This document shows, piece by piece, positions 27,360 through 36,190 of a stretch of DNA of 64,000 nucleotides. The notes beneath the pieces were generated by a model, which made no database searches, was not told the DNA's origin, and was given only the letters and a program-made list of their open reading frames with translations. A program made the translations under genes and the position numbers. Numbering within the stretch: position 1 is the stretch's first letter; each line of letters opens with the position of its first letter. Source of the stretch: Arenibacter nanhaiticus (GTDB lineage: Bacteria > Bacteroidota > Bacteroidia > Flavobacteriales > Flavobacteriaceae); assembly GCF_900141935.1 (NCBI RefSeq), contig NZ_FQYX01000010.1, positions 1 to 64,000 of the forward strand, in the 5' to 3' direction.

Positions 27360-27887
27360 TTAAAGAATATTGCCTTTAGTGTCTACTTTTATATTCTTTT
27401 TTTGGTTGTCTTTTCTAACCTGTAATTGATAAATCTTTTTTACATCTTCTCCTTGAAAATAGGTAACCCTATAAATATCCTTATGGATGGTCCAATTAGG
27501 ATATAATTCGTAAATGCTGTTTCGAACCGATTCTGGTGGCGTAACATTTTTGAATTTTTCAAAGGTAGAAATTACTTTTCCATCTTGGTCATAAGTAGCA
27601 ATGATGCGGCCATTGGTTTGTGAAAAAATAACCTCATAAGCCTCATAGTCTCCGTTAAAATTAGGATCTTGAGTAACGTCGTATCTGGCTACCTCGTCCT
27701 GTAGGTTTTGAACATAATCTGGGGTTGTGTCTTCACGCACCAAATTTTGATACGAAAAATTCACGATAGGGGTAACGGTTACCTCTTCCAGTTTTACTTC
27801 TTTTGCTTCTTTATCGTTGTCGGTTACCTGGGAAAATCCCATGAGACTAAAACCTAGTATACCGAGTAACATTAATGTATTTTTCAT
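27360..27887 (-). CDS. Secreted PepSY-like protein of unknown function
   Basis: 175 aa, signal peptide with cleavage after GFSQ (about residue 19). The second half has the alternating pattern of BLIP/PepSY-like periplasmic proteins (YEVIFSQTNGRIIATYDQDGKV, then IYRVTYFQGEDVKKIYQLQV). I recall similar flavobacterial proteins, sometimes mislabelled as nicotinate-nucleotide adenylyltransferase; nothing here supports that label. It lies 106 bp downstream of the Crp/Fnr gene on the same strand. Confidence 0.75.
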   Translation of the reverse strand: MKNTLMLLGILGFSLMGFSQVTDNDKEAKEVKLEEVTVTPIVNFSYQNLVREDTTPDYVQNLQDEVARYDVTQDPNFNGDYEAYEVIFSQTNGRIIATYDQDGKVISTFEKFKNVTPPESVRNSIYELYPNWTIHKDIYRVTYFQGEDVKKIYQLQVRKDNQKKNIKVDTKGNIL

Positions 27888-27993
27888 AATAATTGGGTTT
27901 TAATATTAATACTATATAAAATTACTGGCAAATGGCTGTTTAAAGTGCTACGTAGGTAGCAGTTACAGATTCTTTAAGAATAAATTAACGCTG

Positions 27994-28722
27994 CTAATTT
28001 TTGAAATAAGCTGTCGCTGTAGAGGTGGTATGCATCTTTTGTATCAGTAGTGGAAGGTCTATGATTTCTATATTTTTTCTTTTAATTTTTAGAATGCCGT
28101 CTTCCTTAAATTCTTGTAGATGTCTGTTTAACACGGCTCTGGTAGTGCCTATCAATGCGGCCAATTCATCATGGGAGAGTCCGTTTATAACTTCAATTTT
28201 ATTGGTTGCTATATTTAAATGTTGCACCAAAAGGTTGGCCAAACGGGTCGATGTGTTTTTTAGGCATAAATCTGAAACAGCCACTTCTAGCTTTTCTGTT
28301 TTCTTAACAACATAGCTTAAGAACGGTTTGTATATGGCAGGATTGTCTGCCATCCATTGCCGCATTTGATCTATTGGGATCCATAATACTTCGGTAAATT
28401 CCAAGGCCTCGTAAAAGAGTATGCTGCTGTCGCCGTTAATTAGGGTACATACATTGAAGATATCGCTGTCGGTTAAAATATTCAGGGTAAGTTCCCGGTT
28501 GTTTTGTGGGTCGAAATTATAAACTTTAACCTTGCCGAAAATGATGATATAAAATTTATGAAAAGTATTATCGGTATCTAATATACAGGTTTTTTTTTCC
28601 CAATACAGGCTAGTAGATATCTTTAGTAGTGCAGCAAGAGATTCGTTGCTGATATCTTTAAATAAGGGATTTTCTCGTAATGTCTCAAAATAATACCGAT
28701 ATTTCTCCAATCCAATATTCAT
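27994..28722 (-). CDS. Crp/Fnr-family transcriptional regulator
   Basis: 242 aa: an N-terminal cyclic-nucleotide-binding-type beta barrel (about 20-130), dimer helix and C-terminal winged helix (about 160-225, LSHDELAALIGTTRAVLNRHLQEFKEDG with the recognition helix). The barrel lacks the Fnr cysteine cluster and I do not see the RTAR phosphate-binding motif of CRP, so the ligand is unknown. It may regulate itself or the secreted protein downstream at 27360. Confidence 0.88.
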   Translation of the reverse strand: MNIGLEKYRYYFETLRENPLFKDISNESLAALLKISTSLYWEKKTCILDTDNTFHKFYIIIFGKVKVYNFDPQNNRELTLNILTDSDIFNVCTLINGDSSILFYEALEFTEVLWIPIDQMRQWMADNPAIYKPFLSYVVKKTEKLEVAVSDLCLKNTSTRLANLLVQHLNIATNKIEVINGLSHDELAALIGTTRAVLNRHLQEFKEDGILKIKRKNIEIIDLPLLIQKMHTTSTATAYFKN

Positions 28723-29143
28723 ACAACTTAGTTTAAAGTTAATTGGAATTCCAGTCGGATTCCAAATTTAAATACCAAGTGACAGCTCGATATTTTTTTG
28801 GGGGATTTTTTATTATTTCATTGACAAGCTTATTTACTGGGTCTCTGTACGTGCTGTAAGGGATAAAAATTTATAAGGACCAAATTAATTACGGAGTCCA
28901 TTATCCGAATTATAGCTCGGAAAGTAGTCTTTTAAAAGTACGAAAAAATGCTTGGATTAATGGTTTTTAATCCTAAAAATCAATCAGTTTCGCTGCTAGG
29001 ATATTTATAAAACAGGGCCTGATTTTTGTTAATCAAAAATTTCAAACGTTTTGGTTTGGAATTTCGGACGTTGTTAAAACAAGGAAGTAAATAATTGGTA
29101 TGTAATAATATAATAGGGTTTCTGCGCTAGTGGTGGTTATAGG
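28723..29143. other. 421-bp intergenic stretch upstream of the Crp/Fnr gene
   Basis: No gene seen. It contains a near-perfect palindrome TTTTTG-TTAAT-CAAAAA at 29023-29039, which could be a Crp/Fnr-type operator or part of the terminator of the hydrolase gene ending at 29144. I cannot choose between them. Confidence 0.4.
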
Positions 29144-29791
29144 TTATTCTGCCAGGTTATTAATAAGGTCTTTGTTTATGACATGGCCGCCTTCAAAGCT
29201 TATAAATTGTGCTTTACCCTGGAACAAAGTGTCTATTTTTGTTTTTTCTTGCTGTAACCGTTGGCCAGACAGTAAGGGGTCTTGGTCACCGTAAATGATT
29301 TTTATTTGAGTAGAATGTTCTTTTAAAAAATGAAAATCCTCGGGTTTTAGTTCTGCCGGAATCCCTCCGGCATATAGACAGAGTTGATGGCAGGGGATTT
29401 TACTATGTGCTACCCATCGGCTGGCAATGGATACGCCCTGGGAAAAGCCCAAAATAATAAGCTTGCAATGTGATGGTATATTTTCTGATTGGTATAAGTT
29501 ATCTAGGTATGAAAGGATGTTTTTTGTTTCCAACGCTCTATTCTCTTTGGTAAGCCAACTTGCACCAACACGCTTATATTCGTTGTTTAGATAATATTTA
29601 GAGGGCGCTTGGGGGGCAATGATATAATTTATATCCCTGGGGAGCTGGGAAAAATAGTTCAAAAAATATTTACTGAGAAAACCTATTCCATGAAAAACTA
29701 TCCACACATTTTTAGTGTTTTTGTCTAAAGTATTTAGGCTGAGGTAGGTATTGGTAGTGGTGTAGGAGATTTGTTTTTCTATTGGCTTCAT
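29144..29791 (-). CDS. Alpha/beta hydrolase, phospholipase/carboxylesterase type
   Basis: 215 aa. Nucleophile elbow GFSQGVS (Ser about 106), acid in YGDQDPLLSG and histidine in FEGGHVI complete the catalytic triad in the order of the YpfH/carboxylesterase family. No signal peptide, so cytoplasmic. It is divergent from the menaquinone genes. MenH is also an alpha/beta hydrolase, but the motifs here fit small esterases better. Confidence 0.85.
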   Translation of the reverse strand: MKPIEKQISYTTTNTYLSLNTLDKNTKNVWIVFHGIGFLSKYFLNYFSQLPRDINYIIAPQAPSKYYLNNEYKRVGASWLTKENRALETKNILSYLDNLYQSENIPSHCKLIILGFSQGVSIASRWVAHSKIPCHQLCLYAGGIPAELKPEDFHFLKEHSTQIKIIYGDQDPLLSGQRLQQEKTKIDTLFQGKAQFISFEGGHVINKDLINNLAE

Positions 29792-29864
29792 AAATCTTAA
29801 ATCTGATATAAAGGAACACTTTTGTTGGCTTGGTATTGCTTAATTTTACAAAAAAAAACTAGCA

Positions 29865-30287
29865 ATGAAGGAATATAAGGAAAAGATTCTTAAAATTTGT
29901 AACGATACTAGTAAGGGGACTTTAATGGAGACATTGGGGATAGTTTATACCGATGTTGGCGAGAATTTTTTAGTTGCAAAAATGCCGGTTTCTTCTAAGG
30001 TTCATCAGCCAGAAGGAGTATTGCACGGCGGGGCGTCTGTGGCCCTTGCCGAAAGTGTAGGTAGTATGGCGGCACATATCTTTATGAATACAAAGGAGTT
30101 AAGTGTGAGGGGAATAGAGGTGTCGGCCAATCATGTAAAGAGTATTCGTGAGGGAGATGTTTATGCAAAGGCTACCATTGTACACAAAGGGCGTACTACT
30201 CAAATATGGGACATAAAAATTACGGATACACAAAATAACCTAATCTCTGTTTGCAAATTAACTACCATAGCACTTCAAAAGAAATAA
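29865..30287 (+). CDS. Hotdog-fold thioesterase (PaaI/MenI type)
   Basis: 140 aa. QPEGVLHGGASVALAESVGS holds the HGG motif and the catalytic-base Glu of the PaaI/EntH/MenI hotdog class, and GIEVSANHVKSIREG is typical of the DHNA-CoA thioesterase group. Placed one base before menF, it most likely hydrolyses 1,4-dihydroxy-2-naphthoyl-CoA in menaquinone synthesis. That role is inferred from context. Confidence 0.85.
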   Translation: MKEYKEKILKICNDTSKGTLMETLGIVYTDVGENFLVAKMPVSSKVHQPEGVLHGGASVALAESVGSMAAHIFMNTKELSVRGIEVSANHVKSIREGDVYAKATIVHKGRTTQIWDIKITDTQNNLISVCKLTTIALQKK

Positions 30288-30288
30288 T

Positions 30289-31407
30289 ATGTTTTTAAAC
30301 TTTCTGGACCGGATAAAGGATCAATTAGAAAAGGGATATCCGTTGGTGGCCTATCGTCATCCGAAGGAGGTAACGGTGAAGGCTATTTTTCAAAAAGACA
30401 AGGAATTGTATTTTGTAGAGGATTTTCGGGAAAGCGGCTTTGTATTTGCTCCTTTCGATGGCGAACAAAGTCCTGTTTTATTAAAAAAAGACGAGTTTCT
30501 TTCAGTAGCGTATCCACAGGAAAACAAGTTGTTAAACGAAACTACAATTTTCTCGGAATTTGACGATTTGGATAAAGATTTCCACCTTCAGATGATAGAG
30601 AAAGGCCTGGATGAAATAGCCGAAGGTACTTTGGACAAGGTTGTTTTGTCTAGAAAATTAGAGGTAGATACGGTTAAAACCCCGCTGGAAACTTTCCATG
30701 CCCTGTTGCGAAAATATCCCAGTGCATTCTGTTATATCTGGTACCATCCTTCCGTAGGGCTGTGGCTGGGAGCTACCCCAGAAATGTTATTGCAAACCGA
30801 GAACAAGCGTTTTAAGACCATGTCCTTGGCAGGGACCAAGTTGGCTGTAGGTGAGCAAGGGCCACAATGGGACAAAAAGGAGCTAGAAGAACAAGGAATG
30901 GTAACCGAATTTATAGAAGCTGCACTTGCCGATAAAGTAACTTCCATGACCGTCTCGGATACTACGGCTGTACGGGCAGGTAATTTATGGCATTTAAAGA
31001 CTTCGGTATCTGGCCTAATAGGAAGCTGTGGGTTAAAGGAAATTATTAGTGCCTTGCATCCTACACCGGCAGTATGTGGATTACCAAAATTAAAGGCCAA
31101 GACCTTTATCCTAAATAATGAAAACTACAATAGGGAGTATTATACGGGCTTTTTGGGGGAGCTGAACTTCAGGGAAGATCAGAGAAGGCCCCAACCTAGG
31201 CGTAATCAGGAAAACAGGGTGTATAGAACCGTAAAGAACAAGACGGCCTTGTATGTTAACCTAAGGTGTTTGCAATGGCAAGATAAGAAAGTGATGATAT
31301 ACGTAGGAGGTGGTATTACCAATGGCTCGGTGCCAGAGGACGAATGGAAGGAAACCAAGCATAAAAGTGGAACAATGCTGAATGTGCTTTTTAATAAAAA
31401 CTATTAG
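30289..31407 (+). CDS. menF: Isochorismate synthase (chorismate-binding enzyme)
   Basis: 372 aa. Chorismate-binding fold with LDKVVLSRKLEVDT (lysine base), FCYIWYHPSVGLWLGATPEMLL, MSLAGTK, TPAVCGLPK and the C-terminal YVGGGITNGSVPEDEWKET. Chorismate to isochorismate is the first step of the classical menaquinone pathway; next to menD, a siderophore or salicylate role is unlikely. Nearly contiguous with the upstream thioesterase gene. Confidence 0.93.
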   Translation: MFLNFLDRIKDQLEKGYPLVAYRHPKEVTVKAIFQKDKELYFVEDFRESGFVFAPFDGEQSPVLLKKDEFLSVAYPQENKLLNETTIFSEFDDLDKDFHLQMIEKGLDEIAEGTLDKVVLSRKLEVDTVKTPLETFHALLRKYPSAFCYIWYHPSVGLWLGATPEMLLQTENKRFKTMSLAGTKLAVGEQGPQWDKKELEEQGMVTEFIEAALADKVTSMTVSDTTAVRAGNLWHLKTSVSGLIGSCGLKEIISALHPTPAVCGLPKLKAKTFILNNENYNREYYTGFLGELNFREDQRRPQPRRNQENRVYRTVKNKTALYVNLRCLQWQDKKVMIYVGGGITNGSVPEDEWKETKHKSGTMLNVLFNKNY

Positions 31408-31416
31408 GGCTTTCCG

Positions 31417-31448
31417 TTGGTTTTAGAATTGGTGGCGTTGTATTTTTG
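31417..31448 (+). promoter_or_regulatory. Internal promoter of menD
   Basis: TTG at 31417-31419, 21-bp spacer, TATTTTTG at 31441-31448. The -7 box ends 5 nt before the menD ATG, so a transcript from here would be leaderless or nearly so. Confidence 0.65.
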
Positions 31449-31453
31449 TCACC

Positions 31454-33208
31454 ATGAAATATTCGAGCATTCCTACCGCACAATCTGTTGTGTACCACTG
31501 CAAGGCAAGGGGTATAAAAAACGTTATAATTTCTCCGGGCTCCCGAAATGCCCCTCTGACCATAGGGTTTTCAGAAGACCCTTATTTTAAGTGTTTTAGC
31601 ATTGTAGACGAACGTTGTGCTGCCTTTTTTGCTCTTGGGATTGCTCAACAAACAAGAAAGCCGGTCGTTCTTTTGTGTTCCTCGGGCAGTGCGCTTTTAA
31701 ATTATTATCCCGCTATTTCTGAAGCTTTTTACAGTGATATCCCCTTGGTGGTCCTCACTGCAGACAGACCTGGGTATAAGGTAGATATAGGGGATGGGCA
31801 GACTATTAGGCAAGAAAATGTTTTTAAAAATCATATCGGATATACGGCCAATTTAAAGCAAGATGTCTATCATGCTACGGATAAGATAAAAAAGTATGCT
31901 CCCGAACAGCTTTTAGGGCTTAGCCCTAGTGACGCCCAAGCTAGAGTGCAGCACTATAACGATGGGGAATTAAATCAGGCCTTTAAAGAGGTGTTGTCTC
32001 AAAATTGCCCAGTTCACATTAATGTTCCATTTGAAGAGCCCTTGTATGATGTTTTGGAACATGCTACGGTAGCCCCAAAAGTGGCCGTGGAAGCGATCGA
32101 AAATGATCCTTGGACGGACGACTTAAAAGAAGTGGCAAAAATATGGTCTACTGCGGCTCGTAAAATTGTATTGGTAGGCGTAAACTATCCCAATACGATC
32201 ATGGAATCGTATTTAAAGGTTCTGGGCGAAGATCCATCGGTAATCGTTTTTACGGAAAGCACTTCAAATCTTCATCACGACAATTTTTTTGCAAGTATCG
32301 ATAGTATCATTGCGCCTATCGAAAAATCGGACCAGAAAGAAGAACTGTTTAAGGAGTTGCAACCCGATATCGTCCTGACCCTAGGGGGGCTTATTGTTTC
32401 TAAAAAGGTAAAGGCTTTCTTAAGAAGCTATTCTCCCAGTCATCATTGGCATGTAGATGCTAAAAAAGCCTATAACACCTTCTTTTGTCTGAAAAAGCAT
32501 TTTAAAACGGATCCCAATAATTTTTTTAAGGAACTGTTTTCATTATCCAGTCCTTTAGAAAGTACTTATCATCAGAAATGGGCCAAAAAAAGACGGGGAT
32601 ACGAGTTAAAAAGACAGGCCTTTATATCGGAAATACCTTTTTCCGACATGTTGGTTTTTAACGATATAATAAAAACCATTCCACAAGAGTATCAATTGCA
32701 GTTGGCGAATAGTTCTACGGTTCGCTATGCGCAGCTTTTTGATTTGGATACTTCTATACGGGTGTTTTGTAATCGTGGGACAAGTGGAATAGATGGCAGT
32801 ACTTCTACGGCTATTGGAGCAGCTCTTTACGATAACAGCCCAACATTGCTTATCACAGGCGATTTAAGTTTTTTGTATGATAGCAACGCTATGTGGAATC
32901 GTTATATCCGTCCTGATTTTAGGATTATAGTGATCAATAATAATGGAGGCGGGATATTTAGAATATTACCAGGGAGGGCAGAGACCGAAAATTTCGAAAC
33001 ATTTTTTGAGACGACGCACCAGTTAAATATTGAGCCTTTAGCTACAATGTATGGCTTTGAGTATGGGCGGGTTTCAGATGAGGATGCTCTAAAAGATGCT
33101 CTTGAAAAATTTTACCGGCCCTCGGAGAGGCCAAAAATTCTTGAGGTTTCTACCCCTAGACTTATAAATGATAAAATTTTGCTTAATTATTTTGATTTCA
33201 TATCTTAG
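31454..33208 (+). CDS. menD: SEPHCHC synthase (menaquinone biosynthesis)
   Basis: 584 aa, full length. ThDP-enzyme architecture: N-terminal Pyr domain with GIKNVIISPGSRNAPLT and VDERCAAFFALG (conserved Glu), central TH3-like domain, C-terminal PP domain with FCNRGTSGIDGSTSTAIG and the Mg/ThDP motif ITGDLSFLYDSN to NNNGGGIF. It joins isochorismate and 2-oxoglutarate. Confidence 0.96.
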   Translation: MKYSSIPTAQSVVYHCKARGIKNVIISPGSRNAPLTIGFSEDPYFKCFSIVDERCAAFFALGIAQQTRKPVVLLCSSGSALLNYYPAISEAFYSDIPLVVLTADRPGYKVDIGDGQTIRQENVFKNHIGYTANLKQDVYHATDKIKKYAPEQLLGLSPSDAQARVQHYNDGELNQAFKEVLSQNCPVHINVPFEEPLYDVLEHATVAPKVAVEAIENDPWTDDLKEVAKIWSTAARKIVLVGVNYPNTIMESYLKVLGEDPSVIVFTESTSNLHHDNFFASIDSIIAPIEKSDQKEELFKELQPDIVLTLGGLIVSKKVKAFLRSYSPSHHWHVDAKKAYNTFFCLKKHFKTDPNNFFKELFSLSSPLESTYHQKWAKKRRGYELKRQAFISEIPFSDMLVFNDIIKTIPQEYQLQLANSSTVRYAQLFDLDTSIRVFCNRGTSGIDGSTSTAIGAALYDNSPTLLITGDLSFLYDSNAMWNRYIRPDFRIIVINNNGGGIFRILPGRAETENFETFFETTHQLNIEPLATMYGFEYGRVSDEDALKDALEKFYRPSERPKILEVSTPRLINDKILLNYFDFIS

Positions 33209-33247
33209 AACAAAATAAACCATTCAATAAATAGAACCTTCTAAATT

Positions 33248-33592
33248 ATGAGCAAAAGAGACGAATTAATCGAAAAGTACGCAGCAGATATTAAAGAAAA
33301 ATTTGGTGAAGCTCCAGATTTGGACTTGTTGACCAAGGTAACCATTGGTTTGGGGCCCTCTATTTATAACTTGGATGCCTCCAAAGTTTCTGGTTCAGAT
33401 GACAAGGAGTTGGAAACCGTAAAGAATAACTTCCTTATTAAAAAATTAGGATTAAGTGATAGTCCAGCTTTGATGGAAGAAATAAAGAATGTTGTCGACA
33501 AATACGGGTCTTCGGTGAAAAGTAAGCACCGAGCGGTTGTCTATTATATGTTGACGAAACACTTTAAAAAAGAAGCTATATATAGCAAATAA
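33248..33592 (+). CDS. DUF2853 protein
   Basis: 114 aa, small, acidic and helical, matching in my memory the DUF2853 family (LTKVTIGLGPSIYNLDASKVSG and SKHRAVVYYMLTKHF). It is often found next to menD in flavobacteria, but no function is known. Co-directional with menD (39-bp gap) and followed by a terminator. Confidence 0.85.
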   Translation: MSKRDELIEKYAADIKEKFGEAPDLDLLTKVTIGLGPSIYNLDASKVSGSDDKELETVKNNFLIKKLGLSDSPALMEEIKNVVDKYGSSVKSKHRAVVYYMLTKHFKKEAIYSK

Positions 33593-33614
33593 TAAGTTGT
33601 ATATAGAGATATGG

Positions 33615-33644
33615 GCCGTTCTTTAAAAAGAGCGGCTTTTTTTG
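33615..33644 (+). terminator. Terminator after DUF2853, overlapping the next promoter
   Basis: 10-bp stem (GCCGTTCTTT / AAAGAGCGGC, one G-U pair) and a T-run. The last T-run bases, TTTG at 33641-33644, double as the -33 box of the following promoter. Confidence 0.8.
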
Positions 33645-33674
33645 TACGCATGATTCTTTTTAAATGTATTTTTG
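33641..33674 (+). promoter_or_regulatory. Promoter of the CvfB-like gene
   Basis: TTTG at 33641-33644, 22-bp spacer, TATTTTTG at 33667-33674. Only 4 nt separate the -7 box from ATG 33679, suggesting a leaderless mRNA. Confidence 0.7.
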
Positions 33675-33678
33675 TAGC

Positions 33679-34512
33679 ATGATAGCATTAGGAAAATATA
33701 GCAATTTAGAAATATTAAGAGATACCAGCGTGGGTCTCTTTTTAGGAGATGAAGAAGGGAATGATGTTCTGCTTCCCAATAAATATGTGCCAGAGGAATT
33801 TGAAATAGGAGATTTCATAAATGTATTCTGTTATTTAGATCATGAAGAACGTATAGTAGCCACTACATTGGAACCGTTTGTGATGGTAGATCAGTTTCAA
33901 TTACTGGAAGTAGCAGAGGTTAATGATTTTGGTGCTTTTATGGATTGGGGACTAGAGAAGCATTTATTAGTGCCGTTTCGCGAGCAACGAAATAAAATGC
34001 AGGAAGGACAATGGTATGTAGTGCATTGTTATTTGGATGAAAAGACCAACCGTTTGGTGGCTTCTAATAAGTTGGATAAATTTTTATCAAACGATCTCTT
34101 AACCGTAAAGGTATTGGACGAGGTTGATTTAGTGGTGACCAGGTTTACCGATTTAGGATGGGAAGTTATTGTCAATAACCAACATAAGGGACTTGTCTAT
34201 GCTAACGAAGTATTTAAAAAGGTAGCGGTAGGCGATAAGTTAAAAGGATATATTAAGCATATAAGACCCGATAATAAGTTAGATGTAGCCCTACAACCAA
34301 TAGGATACCAAAGCTTGGAACCGGCGGCCAACCTTATCTATGAAAAACTGTTAGCCCATGGAGGCAAACTGAACCTTCACGATAAATCGGATCCTGAAGA
34401 TATCAAAAGGCAGCTTCAAATGAGTAAAAAAACCTTTAAAAAAGGAATTGGAGCCCTTTACAAGGAACGTAAAATTGAAATTAAATCAGACAGTATTCAC
34501 CTGATTGAATAA
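33679..34512 (+). CDS. CvfB-family S1-like RNA-binding protein
   Basis: 277 aa. N-terminal MIALGKYSNLEILRDTSVGLFL, then S1-like barrels (DFGAFMDWGLEKHLLVPFREQ; LGWEVIVNNQHKGLVYANEVF) and a C-terminal winged helix (FKKGIGALYKERKIEI) match CvfB/YitL. The family binds RNA and affects virulence-factor expression in Staphylococcus; the role here is unknown. An in-frame ATG at 33664 lies upstream of the -7 box, so 33679 is the likely start. Confidence 0.88.
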   Translation: MIALGKYSNLEILRDTSVGLFLGDEEGNDVLLPNKYVPEEFEIGDFINVFCYLDHEERIVATTLEPFVMVDQFQLLEVAEVNDFGAFMDWGLEKHLLVPFREQRNKMQEGQWYVVHCYLDEKTNRLVASNKLDKFLSNDLLTVKVLDEVDLVVTRFTDLGWEVIVNNQHKGLVYANEVFKKVAVGDKLKGYIKHIRPDNKLDVALQPIGYQSLEPAANLIYEKLLAHGGKLNLHDKSDPEDIKRQLQMSKKTFKKGIGALYKERKIEIKSDSIHLIE

Positions 34513-34643
34513 AACAGTTGTTGTCCTAGGCAGGAGCATTTGCTGTGAAGGAGTTCGATGAAGGAGCCTTCTTTTATCGAAACATGAACCATTGCTTTTA
34601 AATAGCGAAAGAAACGTATTTTTATATTAAAACTTAAGTATTT

Positions 34644-35249
34644 ATGCCATTCATTGAAGAAAGCGATTTGTTAGAATTGCACAAGGATATTGATAAGGCG
34701 CAAATTATAAATGATCGCCTTTTAGATCAAATAAAGCACAAGAATAAGGAGTTAAAACGAAGCAAGATACAACGTAACGTTTTAGGGATAGTGACTGGAC
34801 TTTTCCTGATTGGCGGTATGGTGGCTTTATCGTATAATGCCGGTTTTGTTAAATCGTCCAATCAACAGTATCGTAACAGTCTAGAGGTTATTGGTTTAAT
34901 CGATAGTTTGGATATTATAAAAAGACGAATTGAAAATATTAAAAAGCAAAACGAGGAACTTAGTCTGTTGCACGAATTTTATTTGGCTAAAAGGTTCTTG
35001 AATAAAGAAAAAATATATTCCGTTCAGGTAAAAACCTTCGTTGATAACAATATAACCTTATCCTCGGAGTCTTTGGGAAATACCCTATTTGCAAAGGCCA
35101 ATCCTTTTTATTCTTATTCCTTGGGGAATTTTGAAACCTTGGAAGAGGCACGCTCCTTTAGATATCAGTTGATCAATATGGGGTTTAAAGACGCCTTTGT
35201 GGCCTCATACAGAGATGGAAAACGAATAGAAATAGAAGAACCCTACTAG
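34644..35249 (+). CDS. Membrane-anchored coiled-coil protein with SPOR-like C-terminus
   Basis: 201 aa. Charged N-terminal helix (about 1-50), one membrane segment (VLGIVTGLFLIGGMVALSYNAG, about 47-70), a coiled-coil stretch (about 80-115) and a C-terminal region (about 120-195, IYSVQVKTF and YSLGNFETLEEARSFRYQLINMGF) with the beta-alpha-beta pattern of SPOR peptidoglycan-binding domains. Likely periplasmic domain facing the cell wall. The role is unknown. It abuts menA, so the two may be co-transcribed. Confidence 0.75.
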   Translation: MPFIEESDLLELHKDIDKAQIINDRLLDQIKHKNKELKRSKIQRNVLGIVTGLFLIGGMVALSYNAGFVKSSNQQYRNSLEVIGLIDSLDIIKRRIENIKKQNEELSLLHEFYLAKRFLNKEKIYSVQVKTFVDNNITLSSESLGNTLFAKANPFYSYSLGNFETLEEARSFRYQLINMGFKDAFVASYRDGKRIEIEEPY

Positions 35250-35250
35250 T

Positions 35251-36159
35251 TTGTTGAAAATAAAAGCTTGGCTTAACGCAGCGCGATTAAGAACACTTCC
35301 CCTTTCTCTATCGGGTATCATTGTAGGTACTGTTTTAGGGAGAATGTACGGTGAATTTAATATCGGCATTTTTATCCTTGCCGTATGTACTACAATCGGA
35401 TTTCAGGTTACCTCAAATTTTGCCAATGATTACGGGGATGGAGTAAAAGGCACAGACAATGAAAATCGGGTAGGTCCAAAACGAGCCTACCAAAGTGGTC
35501 TCCTGTCCCGGAAGGAGTTGAAAAACGGTATTATCACCGCTGTGGTGATCTGTATATTGTTAGTGATAAGTTTGTTGTTTTACGCTTTTGGTGCCGAAAA
35601 TTTAAAATACATTGCCATCTTTGGCGGCTTAGGGGCCCTTAGTATTTGGGCGGCCATTAGGTATACGGTGGGAGAGTCGGCTTACGGATATAGAGGCTTA
35701 GGGGATGTTTTTGTTTTTCTTTTTTTTGGATTGCTCGGGGTATTGGGAGCCATGTTCCTATATACTAAATCCATGGAGTATATGGGTATTTTTCCGGCTA
35801 TTACCATAGGCCTGTTGAGTACAGGGGTGCTGAATTTGAATAATTTACGCGACTATAAGTCCGATAAACTAGCGAATAAAAACACGATTATTGTTAAAAT
35901 TGGTGTTGAAAAAGGAAAAATATATCATACGTTTTTGATCGTTTTGAGTTTTTTGGCCATGCTGGTATTTACGATCCTAAATTTTCAAAGCTGGTTAAAT
36001 GCCCTACATTTATTGGCTTTTATTACTATATTCATACATTTAAGGAAGGTGTTGAAAACCAAAAACACCGTTTTGTTAGATCCGGAACTTAAAAAATTAG
36101 CGCTGAGTACTTTTTTATTGGCCCTATTGTTTTATTTTAGTTATTATAATTTTTTGTAA
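35251..36159 (+). CDS. menA: 1,4-dihydroxy-2-naphthoate polyprenyltransferase
   Basis: 302 aa, UbiA superfamily with about eight or nine membrane helices. The first aspartate-rich motif is NFANDYGDGVKGTDN and the second LNNLRDYKSDKLANKNT. It prenylates DHNA to demethylmenaquinone in the inner membrane. The only start that keeps the N-terminal KAWLNAARLRTLPLS segment is a TTG at 35251, one base after the upstream stop codon. Confidence 0.93.
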   Translation: MLKIKAWLNAARLRTLPLSLSGIIVGTVLGRMYGEFNIGIFILAVCTTIGFQVTSNFANDYGDGVKGTDNENRVGPKRAYQSGLLSRKELKNGIITAVVICILLVISLLFYAFGAENLKYIAIFGGLGALSIWAAIRYTVGESAYGYRGLGDVFVFLFFGLLGVLGAMFLYTKSMEYMGIFPAITIGLLSTGVLNLNNLRDYKSDKLANKNTIIVKIGVEKGKIYHTFLIVLSFLAMLVFTILNFQSWLNALHLLAFITIFIHLRKVLKTKNTVLLDPELKKLALSTFLLALLFYFSYYNFL

Positions 36160-36190
36160 GTTTGAGTACTAACCAACTAAAACTTATGCC

